Part shown: positions 57,070 through 64,000 of the stretch, one piece after another
Numbering within the stretch: the stretch's first letter is position 1
Layout: each line of letters opens with the position of its first letter
Origin: QHXM01 sp032160705
Lineage (GTDB): Bacteria > Acidobacteriota > Blastocatellia > Pyrinomonadales > Pyrinomonadaceae
NCBI GenBank assembly: GCA_032160705.1
Contig: JAVHVE010000065.1
Coordinates: forward strand, 62,001-126,000
Reading direction: 5' to 3'
Length of the DNA: 64,000 bases
Position numbers and translations under genes: made by a program
Notes under the pieces: model-generated
What the model was told of the DNA's origin: nothing
What the model saw: only the letters and a program-made list of their open reading frames with translations
The model's database searches: none

Positions 57070-58554
57070 GTGAATATACGAACGGCGGCGGATTTGATGG
57101 GCGCTCGGGGTGATAAGTTGAGCGTCGAGTTGTTTGACAAAGAAATAGTCGGATTCTCGATTGACTCGCGGACGACCGGCGCGGGCGAACTCTTCTTCGC
57201 GCTGTCGCAAAGTGATTACGCCCGCGCCGGTTTCAACGGCACGTTTGCCGATGCCCATCGCTATATCCCGCAAGCTTTCAGTCAGGGCGCAATCGCAGCC
57301 GTCGCCCGCCAGGATCACGTGCGGGAAGACCGTGGGCTACAGGCGATGGCGGATCGCTTGCTGCTCGTCGAAGATGCAATCGCCGCGCTTCAGATGCTCG
57401 CACGCCGTGTTTATGAATCGTGGGCGCGCCCCGTCGTCGCTATCACAGGCAGCGCGGGAAAGACGACGGCGAAGGAATTGACGGCGCATCTGCTCAATGC
57501 TTCGGGTCAGCGCGTTCTCAAAAGCGAGCGCAACTACAACAACGGGCTGGGACTCCCCCTGGCGGTTTTGCAAATGGTGACGGAAGGGCGCAAGCCCGAA
57601 CAATTTGACCTTGCGGTGCTTGAGATGGGCATGTCTTCGCCAACGCATGAGATCGAGCGCCTGTGCAAGATTACGCCGCCCGACATCGGCGTCGAATTGT
57701 TGGTCGCGCCAGTGCACCTCGAACATCTGGGCACGCTTGAAAACATCGCGGCGGCGAAAGCCGAATTGATCGAAGGTCTCAAGCCGGGTGGAACGGCGGT
57801 GCTGAATGCAGACGACGAGCGCGTGATTGCGATGCGCGCCATACATGACGGCAAGGTTGTCACTTTCGGCGTCGAGCACGCAGCGGACGTGATGGCGTCG
57901 GACATTGATACGAGCCGCTTTGGTCGAAGCCGCTTTCGATTGCGAACGCCGTTGGGAGAAGCAAACGCGGAATTATGGATGCCCGGTCGGCACAATTTGA
58001 TGAACGCACTGGCGGCGGCGGCTGTCGCGACCTGTTATGAGATGAGTGCGGAAGAGATTGCGAGCGCGCTCAAAGGTGTCACCCCAGCGAAGATGCGCGG
58101 CGAGGTGATTGACTTCGCCGCCGGGTTCACGGTCGTGGATGATTCCTACAACTCGAACCCGCGCTCGTTGCTCAGCATTGTGCAAACAATTGCGGAGAGC
58201 GCCACGCAGCCGAGGCGTCGCATAGTGATTGCTGGCGAGATGCTTGAGTTGGGACCTGAAGGCGCAGAGATGCACCGCGAGGCCGGAGCGGAGATCGCAC
58301 AAGCCGGAATTGATTTGTTGTGGGGGGTGCGCGGGCTGGCCTACGAGATGGTTGAAGGAGCACGCTCCGCCGGGATGAGCAACGACCGCGCGCTCTTCTT
58401 CGAGACTTCGGAACAGGCCGCCGCCGCGATTTGTGAGGAAGCGAGCGAGGGCGACCTCATACTGGTCAAAGGTTCGCGCGGTGTGGAGACGGACAAGGTC
58501 GTCAAAATGCTGCGTGACCGATTCCCTGCGCTGGGTGGAGACGAGGAAGTTTGA
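57070..58554 (+). CDS. murF: UDP-MurNAc-tripeptide-D-Ala-D-Ala ligase
   Basis: A 494-residue Mur ligase adding D-Ala-D-Ala to the muropeptide precursor. The N-terminal domain (GFSIDSRTTGAGELFFAL) is followed by the ATP loop AITGSAGKTTAKE (about 124-136) and the central ligase domain with LEMGMSSPTHEIERLCKIT and HLEHLGTLENIAAAKAELI. A C-terminal Rossmann domain (VVDDSYNSNPRSL, IAGEMLELG) completes it. The DDSYNSNP motif is specific for MurF. The start is a GTG with AGAGGA upstream. A palindromic element follows before mraY. Confidence 0.96.
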   Translation: MNIRTAADLMGARGDKLSVELFDKEIVGFSIDSRTTGAGELFFALSQSDYARAGFNGTFADAHRYIPQAFSQGAIAAVARQDHVREDRGLQAMADRLLLVEDAIAALQMLARRVYESWARPVVAITGSAGKTTAKELTAHLLNASGQRVLKSERNYNNGLGLPLAVLQMVTEGRKPEQFDLAVLEMGMSSPTHEIERLCKITPPDIGVELLVAPVHLEHLGTLENIAAAKAELIEGLKPGGTAVLNADDERVIAMRAIHDGKVVTFGVEHAADVMASDIDTSRFGRSRFRLRTPLGEANAELWMPGRHNLMNALAAAAVATCYEMSAEEIASALKGVTPAKMRGEVIDFAAGFTVVDDSYNSNPRSLLSIVQTIAESATQPRRRIVIAGEMLELGPEGAEMHREAGAEIAQAGIDLLWGVRGLAYEMVEGARSAGMSNDRALFFETSEQAAAAICEEASEGDLILVKGSRGVETDKVVKMLRDRFPALGGDEEV

Positions 58555-58649
58555 AACAGAAGACAGGAGTCAGAAGTCAGAAGTCAGAATGAAAGGCACT
58601 AACCGCTTTTCTTCTGTCTCCTGTCTTCTGTCTTCTGACTCCTGCCTTT
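58553..58649. repeat. Heptad-repeat palindromic element 17
   Basis: The left arm words are AGTCAGA, AGTCAGA and AGTCAGA after CAGAAGACAGG. The right arm (CTTCTGTCTCCTGTCTTCTG, then TCTTCTGACTCCTGCC) complements it, with a loop of GGCACTAACCGC. It joins the murF stop and ends 5 bases before the mraY ATG. Confidence 0.85.
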
Positions 58650-58653
58650 ACCG

Positions 58654-60183
58654 ATGATTCACTGGATCTTCTACGAATGGCTCTACAACAGCTATGAGGG
58701 TGGCGGGTCTTATCTCGTCAAGGCGCTCAACGTCTTTCAGTATGTCACGTTCCGCACGGCTTACGCTTCGGTCACGGCTCTGCTGATCTCGCTCGTCTTC
58801 GGCAAGCGCGTCATCCAGGCTCTGAAGAACTGGAACGTCGGACAGCAAATCCGCGAGGAAGGGCCGCAGGCTCACATGGCCAAACGCGGCACGCCGACGA
58901 TGGGCGGAGTGCTCATCATCGGTTCGGTTTTAATCTCGACGCTGCTGTGGGCGAAGTTGTCCAGCCTCTACGTCTGGATCGTGATGATCGCGTTCCTGCT
59001 CTTCGGGGTCATCGGCTTTCTGGACGATTACCGGAAGATGGCTCTGCGTCGAAGCCTGGGGCTCACGGGAAAGCAAAAGCTGCTCGGTCAACTGTTGATT
59101 GCGATTGGCGTGTGGGCGGCGCTCTACTTCTCCTCGGTTTCGACGGGCGGCCCGCCGGTTCTGCGCCTCAATGATCTCAGAGACCCGGCCAGCATGGCGG
59201 TCAAGTTACGGGAGGGGCGCGATCCGCTTTCGCAGTATCTCTGGTCGCAGTTGCTGCCTGAGACGCAAGAAGCTTTGAGAAGCTACGACAGCAGCACGGG
59301 CAAAATGTCCGAAGAGAATGAGCGGAAGTTGGTTGATGCGCTCAACGGCCTGCTCAGAGGCCATTCGCTCTTTGATGAGCAACGCTTCGCGCAGGTGAAG
59401 CTGGCGGACGAGACGCGCAAGTTCATCCAGCTTAGCCCGCAGGATGAGAATCTCGTCCATCTCAACCGGATGCTGCTGGAAGAAGCCTATCCGTCCGAGA
59501 TTGCCAAGAGCACGAAGTATTCCTGGAACGTGGACATCCCGTTTCTCAAGTCAACGTCGGATCACAACCCGCTGACGAGCGTCAGCTACATCGGCCCTTA
59601 TCTCTACCTGATCTTTATCATCATCGTGCTGCTGGGGTCGTCGAACGCGGTGAATTTGACGGATGGGCTGGACGGGCTGGCCATCGGCGTGACGTTCATC
59701 GCGATGGCTGCGCTGACGGCCTTCACCTATATCACGAGCGATTTTCGCTTCGCGAGCTATCTGGGATTGGTTCACAGGCCGGAAGCCGCCGAGTTGACGG
59801 TCTTCTGCGGGGCGATGGCGGGAGCGAGTCTTGGTTTCCTGTGGTACAACGCGCCGCCTGCGGAAGTCTTCATGGGCGATGTCGGCAGCCTCGCCATCGG
59901 CGGCGCAATCGGCACGATTGCTGTCCTGACCAAGCAGGAGTTCATGTTGCTGATGATTGGCGGCGTGTTCGTGCTGGAAATTTTGTCGGTGATGCTTCAG
60001 GTCGCTTCCTTCAAGATGACCAAGCGCCGCATCTTCAAGATGTCGCCTTTGCATCACCACTTTGAGTTGCAGTGGGAGCGAAGATTCGGGCAGCGGACGG
60101 TCGAGACCAAAGTGGTCTTCCGCTTTTTGATTCTCGCCATTTTGTTCGCGCTCCTGAGTCTTTCAACATTGAAGTTGCGATAA
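58654..60183 (+). CDS. mraY: Phospho-MurNAc-pentapeptide transferase with large insertion
   Basis: A 509-residue integral membrane enzyme making lipid I. Standard MraY landmarks are intact: GPQAHMAKRGTPTMGG (70-85), the Asp pair in GFLDDYRK (121-128), NLTDGLDGLA (334-343), PAEVFMGDVGSLAIGG and the HHHFE motif near the end. E. coli MraY is 360 residues; this one carries an extra segment of about 130-150 residues at roughly 165-312, between predicted TM4 and TM5 (helical, charged, for example LPETQEALRSYDSSTGKMSEENERKLVDAL). By topology it would face the periplasm. The catalytic core is conserved, so activity is expected. Confidence 0.95.
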   Translation: MIHWIFYEWLYNSYEGGGSYLVKALNVFQYVTFRTAYASVTALLISLVFGKRVIQALKNWNVGQQIREEGPQAHMAKRGTPTMGGVLIIGSVLISTLLWAKLSSLYVWIVMIAFLLFGVIGFLDDYRKMALRRSLGLTGKQKLLGQLLIAIGVWAALYFSSVSTGGPPVLRLNDLRDPASMAVKLREGRDPLSQYLWSQLLPETQEALRSYDSSTGKMSEENERKLVDALNGLLRGHSLFDEQRFAQVKLADETRKFIQLSPQDENLVHLNRMLLEEAYPSEIAKSTKYSWNVDIPFLKSTSDHNPLTSVSYIGPYLYLIFIIIVLLGSSNAVNLTDGLDGLAIGVTFIAMAALTAFTYITSDFRFASYLGLVHRPEAAELTVFCGAMAGASLGFLWYNAPPAEVFMGDVGSLAIGGAIGTIAVLTKQEFMLLMIGGVFVLEILSVMLQVASFKMTKRRIFKMSPLHHHFELQWERRFGQRTVETKVVFRFLILAILFALLSLSTLKLR

Positions 60184-60225
60184 CGGGCGAGAAGCTGATC
60201 TTTGAGAAACGAGTGAGAAAAGGGT

Positions 60226-61608
60226 TTGGAAGTTGCGGGCAAGAAAGTTTTGATTATCGGCGCGGCGCGCAGCGGCATCGCCTGCGCGAAGTTCTTAAAG
60301 CATCGCGGCGCAGTGGTCGCGCTCAATGATCGCAAGCCGATTGAAGAATGGCCGCCGGAGGCATTGGCGCTCAAGAGCGAAGGCGTCGGATTGATGCCGG
60401 GCGATGTGCCGATGTGGCTGCTCGATCAGGTTGAGCTGGTTGTGATGAGTCCGGGCGTGCCGAGCAAAGTCATTCCGGCGAGATACGCGGAGCGCGCGGG
60501 CGCAGAGGTCATCGGAGAGGTCGAGTTAGCGTCGCGGTTTTTACGCGGGCGCATCGTCGGCATCACGGGCAGCAACGGCAAGACGACGACGACGACGCTC
60601 ATCGGAGAGATTTTGAAAGATGCGGGACTAAGCGTGCAGGTCGGCGGCAACATCGGCACGGCGCTCATCTCGATGGTCGAGACTTCGAGGGAGGATGGCT
60701 GGACGGTGGTCGAGCTTTCAAGTTTTCAGCTTGAGACGATTGTTGATTTTCATCCGACCGTCGCGCTCTGTTTGAACGTGACGCCGAATCACATGGATCG
60801 CTACGAGACATTGATGGACTACGCGGCGGCCAAGCATCGCATCTTCCGCAACCAGGCGGCGGGCGACGTGGCGATTCTCAACGCGGACGACGAGATCGTT
60901 TCATCATGGGCGAAGGGGTTGAGGGCGCACGTCACGCCTTTCAGTGTCCGGCGCGAATTGGATGAAGGGCTCTTCTTGAGAAACGGGCGCGAGATAGTTT
61001 CACGCACTGGAGACGGCGAGCGCGTCCTGATGATGCGAGACGAGATGCAATTGCGGGGCTTACACAATGTCGAGAACGTGCTGGCGGCTCTGGCCGCCGG
61101 CCTTAGCTGCGGCGCTGCGCCCGATTCGATGCGTGAGACCGTAAAGAATTTCAAGCCGGTCGAGCATCGTCTGGAATTTGTTGAGGAGATTAACGGGGTG
61201 AAATTCTACAACGACTCGAAGGCGACGAGCGTTGATGCGACCCTCAAAGCACTTGAAGCGTTTGCCGGTGAAGAAGGCAAAGTGGTTTTAATCCTGGGCG
61301 GGCGCGGCAAGCAAGCTCCCTATGCTCCGCTCGCGCCGCTCATCCGTTCACGCGTGCGCCGCTTAATCACAATCGGCGAAGACGCCGACACGATTGAAAG
61401 GGAATTGAAAGACGTTGCGTTGATGGAACGCGCCCGCGACATGACCGATGCTGTCCGTCGCGCACACGAATCAGCACAACCGGGCGACATCGTTTTACTA
61501 GCGCCCGCCTGCGCCAGTTTTGACATGTTCAAAAGTTTCGAGCACAGAGGGCAAGTGTTCAAGGAAGCGGTGAAAGAAAGGAAGAATCCAGAAGACGGCA
61601 ATCAGTAG
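60226..61608 (+). CDS. murD: UDP-MurNAc-alanine-D-glutamate ligase
   Basis: A 460-residue cytoplasmic Mur ligase adding D-Glu. It begins EVAGKKVLIIGAARSGIACAKFL (UDP-binding domain), has the ATP loop ITGSNGKTTTTTLIGE (about 110-125), the central VELSSFQLETIVDFHPTVAL and LNVTPNHMDRYETL segments, and the C-terminal VKFYNDSKATSVDATLKAL and LILGGRGKQAPY motifs. The start is a TTG, the only reasonable start in frame. The last ~8 residues (ending NPEDGNQ) run into a palindromic element. Confidence 0.95.
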   Translation: MEVAGKKVLIIGAARSGIACAKFLKHRGAVVALNDRKPIEEWPPEALALKSEGVGLMPGDVPMWLLDQVELVVMSPGVPSKVIPARYAERAGAEVIGEVELASRFLRGRIVGITGSNGKTTTTTLIGEILKDAGLSVQVGGNIGTALISMVETSREDGWTVVELSSFQLETIVDFHPTVALCLNVTPNHMDRYETLMDYAAAKHRIFRNQAAGDVAILNADDEIVSSWAKGLRAHVTPFSVRRELDEGLFLRNGREIVSRTGDGERVLMMRDEMQLRGLHNVENVLAALAAGLSCGAAPDSMRETVKNFKPVEHRLEFVEEINGVKFYNDSKATSVDATLKALEAFAGEEGKVVLILGGRGKQAPYAPLAPLIRSRVRRLITIGEDADTIERELKDVALMERARDMTDAVRRAHESAQPGDIVLLAPACASFDMFKSFEHRGQVFKEAVKERKNPEDGNQ

Positions 61609-61673
61609 CCAGAAGGAAAGGCGCGAGCCGCTTTTCTTCTGACTTCTGACTCCTGACTTCTGACTCCTGTTTT
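61583..61673. repeat. Heptad-repeat palindromic element 18, overlapping a coding 3' end
   Basis: GAATCCAGAAGACGGCAATC at the left (encoding the murD end) against CTTCTGA, CTTCTGA, CTCCTGA, CTTCTGA and CTCCTG at the right, ending TTTT. The loop reads AAGGCGCGAGCCGCTTTT. The ftsW ATG begins directly at its end (61674). Confidence 0.85.
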
Positions 61674-62891
61674 ATGGCCCGGAAGTTACAAGCCGATAAA
61701 TGGTTGTTCGCGGCGACTGCGGGGCTGGCGCTGTTCGGCATCGTCATGGTTTACAGCGCGTCAGCCGTGATGGCGCAGGAAGAGAACGGCAACCAGTATT
61801 ACTACGTCATCAAGCAGGGCATCTTTACGGCCATCGGCTTTGGCGCGATGCTCGTCATGATGCAGTTTGATTATCAACGCCTGCGCGACAAGCGGATTGT
61901 TTATGGGTTGCTCGGATTGACGCTGTTGCTGCTCCTCGCCGTCTTCGCTTTCCCGCGCATCAACGGCGCGCATCGTTGGATCAGGTTCGCGGGATTCTCT
62001 TTGCAGCCTTCGGAGTTGTCGAAACTCGTGCTGGCGATCTTCCTCGCATACTTTCTTGAAAAGCGTGCGGGCGAAGAAGGCTCACTTCTACGGACTTTCG
62101 TGCCGTGCATCGCGGTGACGGGAGTGATGGCGGCGCTCGTTTTGAAAGAGCCTGATCTGGGAACGGCCATGATGCTGGCCGTCATCTGCGTCGTGATGTG
62201 TTTTACGGCGGGTGCGCGCCTGCTGCATCTGGGGCTGGCCGCTGCTCCGGCTCTGGTCATCGGCGCAGGGATGCTGGTCTTCGTGCCCTGGCGTCTTCAG
62301 CGGCTCGTGACTTTCACGAATCCCTGGGCTGACCCGCAGAACACAGGCTTTCAGGTGGTGCAGTCTTTGATTGCCATCGGTTCGGGCGGAACCGGGGGCT
62401 TAGGATTCGCGCAAGGTAAGCAGAAGATGTTCTTCCTGCCGTTCGCTCATTCGGATTTTATCTTCGCGGTCGTCGGCGAAGAGTTGGGGTTGTTCGGCGC
62501 GCTCGCGGTGGTCTCTGTGTTTGGAATCCTGTTGTGGCGCGGGCTGCGTGCGGCGCTTCGCGCGCCTGACAGGTTCGGGATGCTACTCGGCCTGGGACTC
62601 GTGATGGCGATTGTCGTGCAGGCGCTCTTTAACATCAGCGTGGTGCTTTCATTGCTGCCGACAAAAGGCATTCCGCTGCCGTTTATCTCGTATGGCGGCT
62701 CGTCTCTGGTTCCAACGCTGGGCGCGATGGGCATCCTTTTGAACATCTCGCAGCACGCGACGAGCGACGCTGGAAGCGTGAAGGGATTCGAGGACGCTCT
62801 GCAAGTAGAAACTGAAAAGGCGCGGCGCGCCAGTGCGACGCCGTCTTTGTCGCCGCGTTCACCTGTTGCCGTTTCACCGCGCCGGGGATAA
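61674..62891 (+). CDS. ftsW: Septal peptidoglycan polymerase FtsW (SEDS)
   Basis: A 405-residue SEDS-family glycosyltransferase with ten TM helices. Conserved positions are seen: SASAVMAQEENGNQYYYVIKQ near TM1-2, NGAHRWIRFAGFSLQPSELSKL in the middle, and the large loop with LKEPDLGTAMM. QVVQSLIAIGSGGTGGLGFAQGKQKMFFLPFAHSDFIFAVVGEELGL and LLPTKGIPLPFISYGGSS follow. It pairs with the ftsI product. Its start codon lies immediately after a palindromic element, without a recognisable ribosome site. The C-terminal tail is rich in Ser/Pro/Arg. Confidence 0.96.
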   Translation: MARKLQADKWLFAATAGLALFGIVMVYSASAVMAQEENGNQYYYVIKQGIFTAIGFGAMLVMMQFDYQRLRDKRIVYGLLGLTLLLLLAVFAFPRINGAHRWIRFAGFSLQPSELSKLVLAIFLAYFLEKRAGEEGSLLRTFVPCIAVTGVMAALVLKEPDLGTAMMLAVICVVMCFTAGARLLHLGLAAAPALVIGAGMLVFVPWRLQRLVTFTNPWADPQNTGFQVVQSLIAIGSGGTGGLGFAQGKQKMFFLPFAHSDFIFAVVGEELGLFGALAVVSVFGILLWRGLRAALRAPDRFGMLLGLGLVMAIVVQALFNISVVLSLLPTKGIPLPFISYGGSSLVPTLGAMGILLNISQHATSDAGSVKGFEDALQVETEKARRASATPSLSPRSPVAVSPRRG

Positions 62892-62897
62892 GCGAAG

Positions 62898-63980
62898 ATG
62901 CGCGTGCTGATCGCCGCCGGAGGAACGGGCGGGCATATCTATCCGGGCATCGCGGTAGCGAAGGAAGTGATGCGCCGCGATGCACAGTCGGAAGTCAGGT
63001 TCGTCGGAACAGCGCGTGGGTTGGAGACGCGGCTCGTGCCGCAGGCGGGTTTCGAGTTATCGCTCATTGAAAGCGCCGGACTGAAAAACGTGGGGATGGG
63101 GGCGCGGCTGCGCGGGCTGCTGGTGTTGCCCAAAAGTTTCTTCGCGGCCAGGCGTCTGATTCGCGCTTTTCAGCCGGACATAGTGGTTGGAGCAGGCGGT
63201 TACGTCTCAGGGCCTGTCTTGTTGACGGCGGCCTTGATGCGGATCCCGACGCTCGTGATGGAATCGAATGCCCTGCCGGGTTTTACGAATCGCAGGCTCG
63301 CGCGTTTTGTAGACCAAGCGGCGGTGACGTTCGAGGCGGCGCTTCCCTATTTTCGCGGCAAGGGGGTGGTGACGGGCAATCCAGTCCGCCGCGAGTTCTT
63401 TGACATTCCGCCGAAGTCGCGCGATGCTACGCGTTTTTCCGTACTCATCTTCGGCGGCTCGCAGGGCGCGCGCGCGATTAACGAGAGCATGATCGCGGCT
63501 CTAACGGAGCTGGAAGACGAGCGTGACGTGCTGCGCATCACGCACCAGACGGGCGAGGCCGATTTTGAGAAAGTGAGCGCGGGCTATACGGACGCAGGTT
63601 GGGGCGAGAACGCAGACGTGCGACGCTACATTGATAACATGGTCGCAGAATTCGCGCAGGCGGATTTAATCATCTGCCGCGCCGGAGCAACCACGAGCGC
63701 CGAACTCGTCGCCGCAGGCAAGGCGGCAATCATGATTCCGTTCCCGCAGGCGGCTGACGACCACCAGCGCAAGAACGCCGAAGCTCTACAGACGGCAGGC
63801 GCAGCTCGCATGATCCTGCAACAGGAACTGACAGGCGAACGACTCGCAGAAGAAATCACCGCGCTAGTCAAAGCGCCCGATGATTTGACACGAATGGAAG
63901 AAGCCAGCCGGAAACTCGCCCGCGGAGATGCAGCGGCGGCAACATTAGAGTTGATGGAAAAGCTAATAGCCGGGAGTTAA
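62898..63980 (+). CDS. murG: UDP-GlcNAc:lipid I N-acetylglucosaminyltransferase
   Basis: A 360-residue peripheral membrane GT-B enzyme making lipid II. The N-terminal GGTGGH loop (8-13), the VGAGGYVSGPVLL segment, the donor domain start LIFGGSQGARAINE and the UDP-binding region FAQADLIICRAGATTSAELVAAGKAAIMIPFPQAADDHQRKNAEAL are all in place. The reading frame ends inside the window, 20 bases before its edge; murC would be expected next. Six bases separate it from ftsW. Confidence 0.97.
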   Translation: MRVLIAAGGTGGHIYPGIAVAKEVMRRDAQSEVRFVGTARGLETRLVPQAGFELSLIESAGLKNVGMGARLRGLLVLPKSFFAARRLIRAFQPDIVVGAGGYVSGPVLLTAALMRIPTLVMESNALPGFTNRRLARFVDQAAVTFEAALPYFRGKGVVTGNPVRREFFDIPPKSRDATRFSVLIFGGSQGARAINESMIAALTELEDERDVLRITHQTGEADFEKVSAGYTDAGWGENADVRRYIDNMVAEFAQADLIICRAGATTSAELVAAGKAAIMIPFPQAADDHQRKNAEALQTAGAARMILQQELTGERLAEEITALVKAPDDLTRMEEASRKLARGDAAAATLELMEKLIAGS

Positions 63981-64000
63981 AAAGCTAAGGATAAGAAGCT

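Noticed and set aside
56748..57140. 130-residue minus-strand ORF in the murE gap
   Set aside because: Overlaps the murF start, odd composition (Ser/Arg-rich), no recognisable domain.
1..64000. tRNA and rRNA genes
   Set aside because: No cloverleaf with a T-loop GTTCRA and CCA-side pairing, and no rRNA signature, was recognised by eye; a covariance search would be needed to exclude them fully.

Overview
The window reads as a chromosomal segment of a moderately GC-rich, Gram-negative-type bacterium. My best guess is Acidobacteriota, probably class Blastocatellia. This is inferred from the mixture of genes: an MglA/MglB polarity pair, an S46 dipeptidyl-peptidase, a zinc-ribbon Ser/Thr kinase, TPM/LemA proteins, a small microcompartment shell cluster and a dcw cell-wall cluster. 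No rRNA or tRNA gene was seen, so taxonomy cannot be settled here.

Layout. 1-11 kb: a GAF/SpoIIE-type phosphatase (probably continuing left of the window), an Ivy-like lysozyme inhibitor homologue, a stand-alone PolX-type helix-hairpin-helix protein, an AT-rich exported gene followed out of frame by an EF-hand-like module, an S46 peptidase, and an NtrB/NtrC-like two-component pair. 11-28 kb: a membrane Ser/Thr kinase, PcrA/UvrD helicase, isochorismatase-fold hydrolase, P-type ATPase, zinc-ribbon/NHL protein, MarR-BON operon, the primary sigma factor, and an ATP-dependent DNA ligase divergent from a family-4 uracil-DNA glycosylase. 28-44 kb: a minus-strand set yvcK-glmU-glmS-mscS (UDP-GlcNAc supply and its likely regulator), a histone H1-like/TPR protein, mglB-mglA, an acetyltransferase, queA, a YihY-type membrane protein, a helical-repeat exported protein, ruvB and ruvA. 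44-48.5 kb: rex, a coiled-coil protein, a class II aldolase with a C-terminal encapsulation-peptide-like helix, an HExxH protein, one hexameric shell protein (BMC-H), three pentameric shell proteins (BMC-P) and a Cys-rich protein. This is a compact microcompartment locus with no BMC-T, aldehyde dehydrogenase or phosphotransacylase in view. 48.7-52 kb: LemA, an altered nucleotidyltransferase, a TPM-domain protein and a ZIP transporter. 52.2-64 kb: the dcw cluster mraZ-rsmH-ftsL-ftsI-(no murE)-murF-mraY-murD-ftsW-murG, headed by a promoter and a three-copy GTGG MraZ operator with exact 10-bp spacing.

The most striking non-coding signal is a family of about 18 intergenic elements. Each is an imperfect inverted repeat whose arms are tandem 7-bp words (many different words, always period 7). 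Many have AAAAGC-like ends placed at a stop codon, several share a GCGG-TCTCC-GCC core in the loop, and several run right up to the next start codon. In at least four genes (murD, glmU, a BMC-P gene and the 650-residue exported protein) the element is translated as the C-terminus. A second, separate palindromic family (CCGC..GCGG plus AGCCCGGC..GCCGGGCT hairpins) includes a 193-bp MITE-like copy between ruvA and ruvB.
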